Below, piece after piece: positions 47,176 to 58,726 of a DNA stretch of 64,000 nucleotides. A program made the position numbers and the translations under genes. A model generated the notes under the pieces. That model was given only the letters and a program-made list of their open reading frames with translations, was not told where the DNA came from and searched no databases. Position 1 is the first letter of the stretch. The number at the start of each line of letters is the position of its first letter. Origin of the DNA: Hyaloscypha bicolor E (taxonomy: Eukaryota > Ascomycota > Leotiomycetes > Helotiales > Hyaloscyphaceae); the NCBI RefSeq assembly GCF_002865645.1, contig NW_020194600.1, positions 688,047-752,046 of the forward strand. Direction: 5' to 3'.

Positions 47176-50100
47176 CTAAAAAGATAATATTTGAGCTTAT
47201 CTAGTTACTAATTAATAACCTATATAAATTATAATATAGACTAGTACCTGCCCTATAAAATACCGAATTTCTATATAATAAGATTATTACTTCTTATTAA
47301 GGTATACTAGTATACTAATATATAGTCTCGGATTCTTTTCCTAATCTTAACTAACTTATTAATAAGCTCTAATTATCTATTATTATTTATAAAAAGAAAT
47401 AATAGATTAATACCGAGATCTTCTTTACTAATTAATAATACTATTTTCAAAATTCTCTAAACTATTACTTGTCTGGAAATTATTAATATAGATTTAGCTA
47501 TAACTTTAGAACTTATAATAATTACTTTAAGTCCCGTAACTATAATAATTATACTCCGAAGTTATATTTTATATATAAGAAATCCAAATACCGCTTATAG
47601 AAGTATATATTAGAGAAATAAAAGGCTAAAAAGGCTCGATTTAAAAATAGAAATATTTACTAATTTAGATCCCGAAATACCTATAACTTTAATAAATACT
47701 TTAGTAGTATTTATATATAATATATTACTAAATTTAAAGAAAAAGAAAATAATAAGAATAATAAGAATAAACTAGTAAATAATACTTTTAAAGCCTTATT
47801 AGTAAAAATAAATAAAGAAAAGAAATATTATTCTAATTCCTATTTTATTTCTATTAAGAGCTTTCTAGCTACTCCTATAGCCCCTATTCCTACTATTTCT
47901 ATAACTAATACCCTTATAAATAACCTTATATTTCTTTTCTTTATATACTAGATAATAAGTAAAAACTATACCTTAAAGCTTATTAAATAAATAGAAGATA
48001 TCTAGATATTTATAATTAATAATATATTAAGATATAATACTTATTACTTTTATAGAATTATAATTAATACTAGAGTCTCTAGATTCTTAATTACTAGTTC
48101 TAACTAATTCCAAGCTTTATAGTAAACTAATAATAGTATCTAACTTAATGAAATTACTAAAGATTAAGTTAATATCTAGTTTAGTATTAGATCTATATTC
48201 TCTATTAGATCTATAATAATAAGAATACTAATTAGGTAAATATAATTCTATATTATATCTATAAAAACTTTATTTTTATTTAGCTTAGCTAATATAAATA
48301 AACTAGGAATCTATTTTAATAATTTTACTAATTATTTTATTATTTCTAATAAATACTTTATATTTATAATATAATGTTTTAAATACTTTTTCTATTTTAA
48401 AATATTACTCTATAAAGCTTTATTTCCGAATTCTTTATTTATAATTCCTGCTTTCTTATAAAGGCCAAATTATAATATTTATATTACTATTTTAATTATT
48501 TATTTATTAATAAACTTCGAAATATACTAGAATAAATAGGCTATAATATTAATATAGAAGCCTTTAAATATCTTATAAAATATTATAAATAATACTAGAA
48601 ATTCGAATAATTACTAAAATAATTTAAGTTTAACCTAAAAAATAATATTAGCTTTAATTACTTTATTATTAATAATATTTTCTATATTTCTAGTAAGCCT
48701 ATATTTTATATTATTAATAAAAATACTAGATATTAAGCCGGCTAATAGCTTTAAAATATTAGTATATTATATATTTAAAATACCCTAAAATAGTATTAGA
48801 TTAATACCTATTTAGGCCCTTCTAATTAGATTATAGTAGATACTAGAAAGTAGTTTACTAGTAAGAAATTTACTTAGCTTATAAATACTATAGGAATTAA
48901 AATTAAAATTATTTCTATAAAAGCTTATAGTTCTGTCGGAATTATAGAATACTACTATAGCCTAATTTAATATACTTACCTTATTATTATAGCCGAAATT
49001 AATAGAATTAATAAGGATATTATATTTTAAATAGCTTTTAAGGCTATTAATAATTCTACTAGACCTAATAGTATTATCCTAATTCTCTTAGTTTATAGTA
49101 CTTTACTTTAAATAACTAAATATAATACTTTATTACTAATTATATTATAGTAATTAGTAGTACTTAAGAAAATAATAATAGAAATTTAGAAGCTTTAAGC
49201 TAAATACCAGATTATAAATATCCTAAATACCTGAAATAGTTCTAATATTACTAATATTTATAAACTTCTTTTAAATTCGGATATTCTTATATAATATAAA
49301 GGAAATACTAGTTAATCTAGTAATTAGGATAAACTATATAAGCTAGTAGCTATTAATAAAAAGAACTCTATACTAGCTCTATTATATAGTAATACTATCT
49401 TCTATTTAACTTCTATAAAGCCCTTTTATATAGGAGATATTAAAGTTATTACTAATAGCCCTAAACCTAAACCTATTTCCGAACTTTATAATAAAACTAA
49501 AAGTAATATAGGTATAATTTCTCCTGCTATTCCCGCTATTTTACTAAAGTATAATAGAGAATACCCTTATAAGAACCCGGATATTATAGTATTTTTATAA
49601 GATAATAACTTATATAAGAACTCCCGTTAAGTTAAAATTACTAGCCTTCTAGAAAAGGATATATTTAAAATTACTTCTAGATCTCAGATACTAAAAGAGG
49701 TATATATCTTTAACTTTTAGTTTATTAATAAGATTAAAATTAAAAATATAGAAAAAGAACTTAAGAAGTCGAGACTAGTTATTTAGGCTTATAATAATAA
49801 TAAGAAACATATAGTATTAATATAATTACTTATTATTTAATATATTAGCTAAAGAATTATCCTTAATATTACTACTATAATAATAGATATTATAAAGCTA
49901 TATTTATATAATATCTTATAAGCTTATATCTAATTAATAACCTTATTTAATTATAATTTTTATATTAACTTATCTTATAAGCTTACTAGAAAGCTAAATC
50001 TAAATAATAATTTGGTTCTAAAGATTATAAAACTATTATATAATATACTAGAAGCTAGAAACTACTAGTTTAAAACTTACTATTCTTACTATATTAATAA

Positions 50101-51140
50101 GCTTTCTATAAAAAAATTAACTTATAACTCTTGCCTCTTCTATAATAAATAACTCTTTAGAATTATTAGCCTTTAAACTAATAATACTCTATTTATTAGA
50201 ACTAATAATTTTATGAAAATAAAGTAACTAAAGCTTTAAGAAACTAAGTTCTTAGCTAAGAAGTATAAATACCTTATTATTAATTATAATCTTAAGTTTA
50301 ATAAAGGTATTATTTATATAAATACTACTAGAATTACTTTTATATAAAAATACTAGTATAAAAACCTCTAAATTATTTCTATAAAAAATACTACTATTAT
50401 AAGTAATAGAAGTACTATTTATTAAAATCTCTCTATTAAGAACTAATATATTACCTAATATACTAGAGAAGTATATATTATATTAGTCTATTAACCAGAA
50501 GCTTTATATAATTTATTAATTACTATTCAAGCTATTAAACCCTTAAAAACTAATATAAAGGTATTTAATAAATATATTTAATAGTAAATTAAGAATATTA
50601 CTAGAGAACTAAGATTTATAAAGCTAGTAAAGAAGTTCTTATATTTAATTATTTTTATAAATACTTTATTTATAAATAATAGAGATCTTTTCTTTTAAAT
50701 TAGATATATTCTAGTTCTAGTAAATAGAACTAGATATACTAATATTATTTATTAGTTCTTTACTAAATATAAGAGAATTACTAGAAGTATTCTAGCTTTA
50801 GAACTTTATAGTATTACTTATAACTTTAATATAAGTACTTTAGTTAAATCTATAATTAATAAAGTACTAGAAATAGAACTATTACTAGTAATCTATATAG
50901 ATTTGAAATTATTATATAAATGCTTTATTAAATTAGGAACTACTCGAGAAAAGTATCTAATAATTAATATAATATACCTTTATTAGATATATAAATAACG
51001 AGAGATTATAGAAGTTAAATAAATTAAGGGAAAATCAAATTCTACTAATTCTATAACGAAATTAAAGCTAATAAATACCCTTAAGTATCTAATTAATACA
51101 AATACTATATAATTAGATATAGAGAAATAGGTTAAGTATA
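47176..51140 (+). pseudogene. Copia gag-pol, remaining section
   Basis: Readable segments in order: the end of gag with the basic knuckle-like YKKSKYRL...KKARFKNRNIY (about 47575-47680); the protease region around 48040-48400 (LGIYFNNFTN near 48305); the integrase core with IIVDTRK and YYSLI (about 48830-48980); the reverse transcriptase segment NLVLKIIKLLYNILEARNY (about 50008-50065), the fungal Copia version of the VLKxxKxLYGxxQA motif. RNase H follows (LALELYSITYNFN, LLLVIYIDLKLLYKCFIKLG at about 50800-50940) and the reading ends near 51130. Most stops are TAA/TAG at Gln or Trp positions. Confidence 0.8.
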
Positions 51141-51349
51141 AATAAAACAGGAAATAAATATATAAAATAAGAGAATATTATAGGAAAGAAAGTTATATAT
51201 AAAAGGCTATAGCCTTTAGTATATAACTAAAACCTCGGAAGCAATATAGATATATAAAGTATTTAGGAAATCTGGTACTAGGCCGGATTAGGAAATTTAT
51301 ATATAATTAGAGAAAGATATTATTTTTTGCGTTTTTAGAAAGTTTCTAG

Positions 51350-51673
51350 TATTAGTATAGCTATTTCTTTAGAAGTCACATATATAGTTATAGAATATAG
51401 GATACGGGATATAAGTAATAGAATATAAGTAATAGAATATAAGTAATAAGATATAAGTAATAAGATATAAATAATAGGATATAGTTATATAACCTCGCGT
51501 CTTATTAGTAACTTAACTAGTAAACTAGACTCTTTTAGGCTTAATAGATTTAAGGATTATATATTAATACTATAATACTATAATTCCTACTTTTAAATAA
51601 TAACTTTACTAATTATATATAAATAATATTTTATAAATATATAATAGTATTATATATTACTAGTAAACTAATA
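51350..51673 (+). repeat. Copia 3' LTR (324 bp)
   Basis: Same ends as the 5' LTR. It is 28 bp longer because the internal (ATAAGTAATAG)n-like tandem at about 51400-51485 has more units. Confidence 0.88.
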
Positions 51674-51678
51674 TTTAC

Positions 51679-53460
51679 CTAATTTTCTAATTATTACTAA
51701 TTATAAAGCTCGGGAGTATTTTAGTATTAAGAGACTCTTAAATAAATAATAAATCTAATAAATAGGTTTCCTATTATAATTCTATTACTAAATTACTTAT
51801 TAGCTAAATAAAGATAATATTATTACTAATATCTTATTCCGAAAAAATAAACTTATATTAATTCAGAAATAGGCTAAGGAAACTAAAAAAACTAAATAAG
51901 TTATTTTATTAGACCTAATTCTTATTTCTACTAAAATAAAATAAATAAATAAGCTATTTATTATAATTAAAGTTCTATAAGCTAATTAGATAAACCTAGT
52001 TCTAGAAAATAAATATAAGAAAGCCCGGGAAAATACAAATCTATAAGAAATATTAAATAGTTATATATTTTATAATAAAAAACTTATTATATTAGATAAA
52101 TATAATAATTTATAAACTAGGCTCTTATAATAAATCTATAATATAATAATTATTATATATCCCGGTTAAAATAAGATAAAAATCCTAGTTTAAAAATTTT
52201 ATTAATAGCTTATTTTTTCTATAAATATTAATTACTTTATAATAAACTATTATAAATATTAAAGGTCTTATAAGCTAAGAAATAAAATACTAGATCTATT
52301 ATACTTATTATCGGTTCTCCTAAGAATATAAAATAATTTATTTATAAACTTTTATATTTCTAGCTTTATAAATAAAGAATATAATAATATATTTACTTAG
52401 TAATAACTAAGAATATTATAGCCAGAACTATTACTAGCCTATTTTACTATTATATTTAATAATTCCGAGGTTCTTTTTTTATTATTATAAGTAATTAAAG
52501 ATCCTAGTTTATTTCTGACTTTATAAATAAATTATTAAGATTAATTAGAACTAAGCTAAAGCTCTCGACTATAAAATATATCTAAACTAATAAATAAATA
52601 GAAATTATTAATTAGATTATTAATACCCGACTTTATTTTTTTATTAATTATTTCTAGAATAATTAGGTAGATTTATTTCTAATACTTAATATTATAGATA
52701 TTACTTACCTATATAAATTAACTGGCTTATTTCCCTTAATAATTAATTATAGATATAAACTCAGGCTAAACTTTAACTAGATATTACTAATAATAGAGTT
52801 TAAAATACTAAAAAAGAAACTTAATTAGAAAAAAGTATAATAATAGGCTAAGAGAATTAATACTATTATTAATTATACCCGAGAATATATAATAGTAGTT
52901 TAGGAATATTAAACTAAATAAATTAATAAAAAATAGTAAGAACTAGACTTTAATCTAGAGAATATAATTTATATAATTAAAAAAATATAGAAAACAGATT
53001 ACCTATCTAATAAATTAGACTATTTCCTTACTAGACTATTTAAAATTAATAAAATAGTTAGCTATTTATATTAATTAGACCTTTTTTTATTATATAGAAT
53101 TTAGCTAATCTTTTATATAAATAGGCTTTATAAGAATCCTACTAACTTATTACCTGGCTAAACTAATAAAGAGCTCAATTTTACTAAAGTTAATAGTAAA
53201 CTCGAATAAGAAATCGAAAAGATTCTTTTTTCTAAAGTACTTTATAATAAGCTCTATTATAAAATTAAATAAAAGAAATAAAATATAGATAATAAATAAT
53301 ATCTTATATTAAACTTTAAGAACTTAATACTTAAATTATATAAATTCTATAAATAGAACTCTAATAAAATAGGATTTTCTATCTAGCTAAATAAATAGAT
53401 TTAATATACTAAAGAAGATAAGTTTAATAAAGATTATCTAGATAATAATAAACCTTAATA
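51679..53460 (+). pseudogene. Gypsy-A pol, 3' section (RNase H end, integrase, chromodomain)
   Basis: The RNase H reading resumes directly after the Copia 3' target duplication (51674-51678): HKALEYF-like YKARE-YFSIKRLLNK (about 51700-51740), then SKDNIITNILS. An integrase of the Gypsy type follows to about 53100. A C-terminal chromodomain-like segment (LYYKIK then LILNFKNLILKLYKFYK) is at about 53240-53350, ending DKFNKDYLDNNKP near 53457. All frames carry TAA/TAG interruptions. Confidence 0.7.
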
Positions 53461-53797
53461 ATAAGGCCTCTATAACTAGAGAAGAAAAAAAAAATCTAGA
53501 TATTTCCCGGGTTTTATCTAAATTCTAATATATTTCCTTTATTTTATTATATTAGTACTTATTTTCTTTTCTAGAAATCTGGGTAAAATATCTTTTTTTA
53601 TTATACTAGATTATATTTTACTATTTAGGTAAATTACTAAAAAAAGTAAATTCTTAAAGCTAAGCTAAAAATAAATACTGGCTTATATTAGTTCGAAATA
53701 TTATTAAAAATCGAGAGAAACCTTTCTAATTATTTTAATTTTTATAATCTCAATTATTTATATTATTATTATTACTTTAATAAAACTATTAATAAAA

Positions 53798-55060
53798 ATG
53801 AAATAAATAAGAAATCCCGGTAATATATTATTTATAGCCGGACTAAATAAGGCTATTTACTAGATCCTAAATAACTTAAATAGTAGTAATAGTATCTCAA
53901 GTTTAGTAATTATAATTATTATTAATATAATTACTAGCCAAATTACTTTTATAGATAAAAATAGTAACTTCCTTACCTAAGAATAGATTAATATATAAAA
54001 TATGGCCCGTATTATTCTTAAAAATATATCTGAAATTATTATAAAGAATATTTTAGTAAAATATTCTAAGAATAATAAAATAGAGGCTTTAGTTACTAGT
54101 AATAATAAGCCTAATAGCCTAATAGGCGGAATAAATAATACTAATAAGGGCTTCCTTATTAACCTTACTAAGCTAGTTACTAAAAAGATTAATGAAAATA
54201 AGGCTAGTATATCTAAGAAATATAAGATATTAGATAATAGTAAGGATTCTAATAATAAAAAAACTAAGAATAATAATAAGAATTCTAATAATAAAGAAAA
54301 TTCTAATTATAATAAAGATAGCTAAACTAGTATTAAGATACCTATTATAACTAGAAAATATATAGTACTAAATAATAGTTATTATATAAAGTATTAGTCT
54401 AAAACTAAGAGCTAGTAAATAATGCTAAAGGCTAAAGTAAAAAAGTAATACCTTATAAATATTAATGAATTAGTATATAATACTATTTAAGAAATTAGAA
54501 AACTTCTTAGAAGTTCTTATAAGACTAGAATTATAAAGCTTAAGGCCCGGGAATTTAATAATAAAGTAGCTTAAATATCTGGCCTTAATATATAAATCTT
54601 TAAAATAGAGAATTAACTTGAGGATATATATATTAAGCTTAAAAAGGCCTAGAAATTAATTAAGTAGCTTAGAAGTAATATAATTAAGCTAAATATTATT
54701 ACTCTAACTAAAAAGAAAGGCAAGTAAGCTATTATATTAAAGCCTGCCTTAATAAATAGACTTAATCTACTATTTCTATTTAAAGACTACCTAATAATAA
54801 TAGTTCTAATATTAGCTATAGCCTATATGGCACTCCCAGACTATATTATTAATATAGGTATAGGTATAATACAAGTAACGAATACTAAGAACTAGCCGGA
54901 ATATACTAGGAACTAGGTTATTTTAGTAGAGTTAAGACTATACTTTAATTATAAGTAAGCTATAGGGATTAGACGGAATAGGGTTAGTAGCTATTATTTC
55001 CTCTTTTTTCTTTTCTATATTATAGCTAAATAATTCCCTAAATAAGGGCATTTAGACTTC
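53798..55060 (+). pseudogene. extra open reading region of Gypsy-A downstream of pol (ORF3-like)
   Basis: From an ATG at 53798 a single frame can be followed to about 55060, broken only by TAA/TAG codons of the kind RIP makes from CAA/CAG/TGG. An uninterrupted stretch is 54002-54325 (107 codons, MARIILKNISEIIIKN...). It has a Lys/Asn/Ser-rich repetitive segment (about 54230-54323) that would have been Asp/Glu-rich before G-to-A changes. A predicted coiled-coil-like region follows (IFKIENQLEDIYIKLKKAQ, about 54590-54660), then a hydrophobic stretch near 54800-54850. I do not recognise a family. It could be an accessory retrotransposon ORF or part of yet another element. Confidence 0.45.
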
Positions 55061-55078
55061 TCTTTAGAGAGAGAGTAA

Positions 55079-55283
55079 TATAATAGCTAGTATAAGGGCA
55101 TGATCTACTAAAGACAGGATATCGGAAATAGGTATAAAACGAAGCTAAGCCAGAATTACTTGGGCGGAATAATACTAAAGGTCGAGGCATTCTCCTTACT
55201 TTATTCTATAGTTTAGTATTTTCTAATATATGAGATTCTTTGAACTTTGAGCCTTTAACTATTATATTAATCCCGCTGTTATA
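55079..55283 (+). repeat. Gypsy-A 3' LTR (205 bp)
   Basis: It starts TATAATAGCTAGTA (the RIP-converted form of the 5' LTR start) and ends CTGTTATA. It has the same length as the 5' LTR. Confidence 0.9.
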
Positions 55284-56124
55284 ATAGCTATTTTATTTAC
55301 TTAATTCCCTTATTCTCCGAATACTTAGTAATAATTTTAGTAATATATTACAGAGTATTATTTTCTTATATTATAATCTTATTACTATATTTCTCTCTTA
55401 TACTATTATAGAATAGAATAAATAGGTATTAAAGTACTTACTTATACTACTTTGCTATTATATTCTCTTCTTCTAATAGTATATATAACGGCCCCATCTC
55501 ATCTTTATAAAAACAACTTTATATACCCATACTAGTCCTTCCGCTCTTAAATATGGGTCGTAAATTCTTGTTCGTATACTTCTCTTCCCTTCCAGTTCCC
55601 CTGGTTACCCAGAAACCCCTCAAATCTTCTCTAATTTCAAAAGTCACCTTATTACTTTAATACATCCTCTGATTATTCCGTTTCATGGCTTTTTCTTCCC
55701 GGCAATGGATCCGACGCTTTTACTTGTACAAGGGGGTCAAAAAAGGCTTCTTGCGTGGTCTGCGCTTTGCTTTTTCAAAGGATTCGAGGAGAATTGCGAC
55801 TGTACGGTAATGAAGATGCTTGCTGGATTTGGAAGGTATTTCAAGCGATTTTAGACTTGTCCTTGGCTCCTTAACTGCATCTCGTATAAGCTTCCGAGCG
55901 GCTCTAAAATCGAGTTTCTGTAGAGCACCGCTTCTTGGCTTGGAATTGAACGTATTATTATTCGCAAGGGATTGCCGTTGGATAAATGAAGTAACGGTAG
56001 TACGGGGTACCTCAGTTTTGGCTGAAATCTGAGTGGGTGTATAGCCTTCGCAATGGAGAGTCCAAAGCCTTGATCTCTTGGCCGGAGTAAGCTCCTTTCG
56101 GGCAATCTTTGATACAATAGCCAT
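55284..56124 (-). pseudogene. Tc1-like transposase, N-terminal and central part
   Basis: It starts MAIVSKIARKELTPAKRSRL with a helix-turn-helix region (YTPTQISAKTEVPRTTVTSF) that binds the terminal repeats. A stop follows FLTPLYK at 55718-55720. Beyond it the frame continues with VTFEIREDLRGFWVTRGTG and NLRPIFKSGRTS, then after a frameshift near 55515 DEMGPLYILLEEEN and FYNSIREKYSNK. The first catalytic Asp (expected before VTFEI, near 55650) and the second (near 55360, in the segment ENNT) both read Asn, the G-to-A change expected of RIP. The frame runs into the Gypsy-A LTR at 55284 and resumes at 32891. Confidence 0.88.
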
Positions 56125-56227
56125 AATTTAAAGTTTGGAGGAATATTATTAAAGAAGTAAGAACTAATTCAAATTTTATTATGGGATGGTAGTAGGGTGA
56201 AGCGTGCAAGGATTTAAGCGAAAAAGT

Positions 56228-56252
56228 TACGATGACTAATCTGACCTGATTG
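56228..56252 (-). repeat. Tc1 right terminal inverted repeat
   Basis: On the minus strand it reads CAATCAGGTCAGATTAGTCA then TCGT, followed outward by TA (56253-56254). It pairs with the left repeat at 32550. Confidence 0.88.
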
Positions 56253-56254
56253 TA

Positions 56255-57138
56255 GATAAATTTGGTATGGCTGCGCTGGTCCTTTCGGACGCTGCTGCGA
56301 ACGCCTGGGTTTCTTCCCAGCCATGCCACAATGGGCGGAACACCAAAAATGAAAGCTGCGATTTCTTGGCCAAACACAACATCGGGACACGCGAAAAGTG
56401 GATGGAAGTATAGTGCTAAATGCGAATTTTGTTGTCGATCTAGATTTCCTATTTTAATTGTATTGCGTTGCGAAGTTGTAGCTGGGGTGTAAACTTGGAA
56501 TTTCCACGAATCGTGGCACCTCCTTGGTGCAGGAAATATATGAGCTTGTTAGTATCTGGCAAGCAAAGCGCCACGAGAATTTTCCGACCAGTTGTCAAAG
56601 TCGGCTCTCCATAGAGTCTGAGATTTTCTGGCCGACCTGGGCTCAAACTACGCTGAGGGGGCCTCTCAGGGGGAGGGGAAGAAGGCCCAAATAATGCGAA
56701 CCGATACACGTCAGATCCTCTATGAATTACTTCGTGTAGAATCTTTTTTCGCAGAAATAATGAACGTGATGGCGAGATTAATTTTAGGCGAGTAAATGAC
56801 GATAGATTTTGGTGTTATTACATTCGAGACGATTCGTTCCTAGAAGCTCACCACGTTGAAGACGGCGGTCCTGGATGGATTGGTGTGATAGCTAGTGAGC
56901 CTGTTGAAACTTTGATAGAATTTTGAAGTGTACGCTATTATAAGGCCGAAGCCACACGTGTCCAGCGTAGAATGCACCTCACTGAAACCCAATGCGGTGT
57001 GTCGCCGTTCAGTACGAGTACCGTCGGCTGGTTTTACGAGTGCTCACCTTACTTTCTTTGCCAGAGTTGCAGAAAGGAGGCCAACCGAGCACCACGACCT
57101 TTGCCAGCCTTTTCACGCTCCGAACGCGAGTCTACGTC
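56255..57138. other. intergenic right of the nest
   Basis: Ordinary base composition; short frames on both strands (56012-56377 minus overlaps the Tc1 end) and no recognisable gene. Confidence 0.45.
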
Positions 57139-57336
57139 CAGCATCAGCATCAGCATCAGCATCAGCATCAGCATCAGCATCAGCATCAGCATCAGCATCA
57201 GCATCAGCATCAGCATCAGCATCAGCATCAGCATCACAGCATCAGCATCAGCATCAGCATCAGCATCAGCATCAGCATCAGCATCAGCATCAGCATCAGC
57301 ATCAGCATCAGCATCAGCATCAGCATCATCATCATC
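57139..57336. repeat. (CAGCAT)n hexanucleotide repeat, about 33 units
   Basis: This is a near-perfect CAGCAT array of about 195 bp with one break at 57233-57240 (GCATCACAGC) and a (CAT)n tail. All six frames stay open across it, reading HQ, SI or AS on the plus strand and DA or ML on the minus strand. That creates several spurious long frames between 56928 and 57600. I do not take those as genes. Confidence 0.95.
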
Positions 57337-58726
57337 AACCGCCTGCGCACAGAGCCCATGCGTCATTATTCATTCGTCATCCAACCTCTATTGACTAACT
57401 TTCTGCCCTACCTCCCGGGGACTGGCAGCTGCGCGATGGCACGTGGTCCGTCGCGTGATGAAAATCTTGACCACCAGGACTTGCACAACCATCTTGCTCC
57501 CCGAGCCCACATTGTGGCCGTCCTTCGCGGACACAGCTGGTCAATCCCACTCACCAACGGACATACCCAAGCCTGCCGTTCTACATCCCAGCAGCACTAG
57601 TCCTTATCAAACACTTCAGAACGTCTGTCGAGGCATCAACATCGTGTTGAAAAGCAAACGCTGCGGGGGATATCCGCATTGTTGCCGTCGCAGCCTGCGC
57701 GGTGTCTCGTCGACTCCTTTCGTCGACCCATCTCTGTGTCAACGCTCGATGAGAGTTCTCTTCACGTGGCGACTACCTTCCATATTAGAATGGCCTCGAT
57801 GCCTCTGTGCTCAACGAGGAGGTCCCCGTCGCGTATCGTTACGATCCATTACAATCTCTAACTTTTCGCTATCGCCCTGGATTCTCATTGAGGAAAGGAA
57901 GATGAACCGTGTATTCATTATGAAGAGTCCCTGCCGCCAGGTTCAACATTAACACTGGGTGCCAACAAAGCCAGAGTTCAGCCTAACACTTCGAGAAATT
58001 TCGCTCTAGCGTTCCCCTTCGGGTGACCTCCCTAAGTAAGAGCAAGCTCCAAACTTTCGGGCAGTTATGAAGACAATCATATGCGCCTCCTTCCTTAATC
58101 TTACCTTAGATTGCTTTATTTCGCGCCACCAAGTGTTGAGCGTGGATATTGTCTTGACGGCGAAATCTCTTTGGTGAGCGGCAGCCGTTTGGTGTTCCCC
58201 TTCGTTAAAAATCGATGCTTGAAACTTCCAAGTGGGAGAATTGGCATAGCACAAGCTTCAACAGTCCAAACTGGCTAGAAACGACGGATGTCAGCTAGGA
58301 GTAGACGAAGGAATATTCTCACGAGTTGCTGTTTTGTAGATCACGTGACATTATGACCTTTGATTCGATCTGGACCAGGCTCGCAGTTTAAACAGGGAGC
58401 TTGACGCTATATATCAGTGAATATATTGGCGCTTGGCCAGAAATCCCAGGGCCTGTGTGCAGCTGCAACGTGGAATCATAAATATTCTCGCAATGGCATG
58501 TTTTCAAGGCCTTGAAACCTGTGCCCTTGAACGGGAGATTAGGCCGGCAAATGGCATTGTATTCGCGTTCGCAATGATCAAGTCGATTAGATCAACTGAG
58601 CATTGAACCTTCTGTGCTGTTGTGAAGCAGACGGTGATGGCTTTTCGTCGCGATCGAGGAGGAACACTCTAGCCAACAGCGTCCTCTGTCGCTAACCGAA
58701 GTGGAGCCGATATTTTCACGAACTGA
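57337..58726. other. intergenic, no supported gene
   Basis: Open frames at 57443-57952 plus and 58006-58254 minus have no known motif. The repeat-driven frame 56992-57600 has an ordinary-looking tail but no start I would trust. Confidence 0.4.

Larger units (their letters stand above)
37166..51673 (+). mobile_element. Ty1/Copia LTR retrotransposon (about 6.4 kb without nested insert)
   Basis: LTRs are 37166-37461 and 51350-51673. Both begin TATTAG and end CTAATA, the RIP forms of TGTTAG...CTAACA. The target duplication is exact: TTTAC at 37161-37165 and TTTAC at 51674-51678. The internal order gag, protease, integrase, reverse transcriptase, RNase H defines Copia. It inserted into the RNase H region of Gypsy-A and was itself entered by Gypsy-B at 39077. 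Confidence 0.93.
32892..55283 (+). mobile_element. Gypsy-A chromovirus LTR retrotransposon (about 7.9 kb without nested insert)
   Basis: It has 205 bp LTRs at both ends (32892-33096, 55079-55283). The target duplication is GTGGC (32887-32891) on the left and ATAGC (55284-55288) on the right, equal after two G-to-A changes. It inserted into the Tc1 transposase gene. The internal order gag, zinc knuckle, reverse transcriptase, RNase H, integrase, chromodomain identifies Ty3/Gypsy. A Copia element interrupts its RNase H at 37166. After the chromodomain there is an additional open region (53798-55060) before the 3' LTR. Confidence 0.92.
32550..56252 (-). mobile_element. Tc1/mariner transposon, outermost level of the nest (about 1.3 kb, split by a 22.4 kb insertion)
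   Basis: Terminal inverted repeats are CAATCAGGTCAGATAAGTCT at 32550 and, on the other strand from 56252, CAATCAGGTCAGATTAGTCA, each flanked by TA (32548-32549 and 56253-56254). Subtracting the inserted Gypsy-A and its 5-bp duplication leaves about 1.3 kb, the usual size for Tc1 elements. The transposase lies on the minus strand in two pieces. The right arm near the insertion (55284-55550) is heavily RIP-mutated and its outer part is not. Confidence 0.92.

Noticed and set aside
32550..56252. Possible Starship-type giant mobile element carrying cargo genes
   Set aside because: No tyrosine recombinase (DUF3435) was seen, and the block is fully explained by nested ordinary transposons.
57139..57336. 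Possible CRISPR-like array
   Set aside because: It is a simple tandem repeat without spacers, in a eukaryotic genome.
56928..57600. Several long overlapping frames, including poly-HQ, poly-SI, poly-AS and minus-strand poly-DA/ML proteins
   Set aside because: They are created by the hexanucleotide repeat, which has no stop in any frame.
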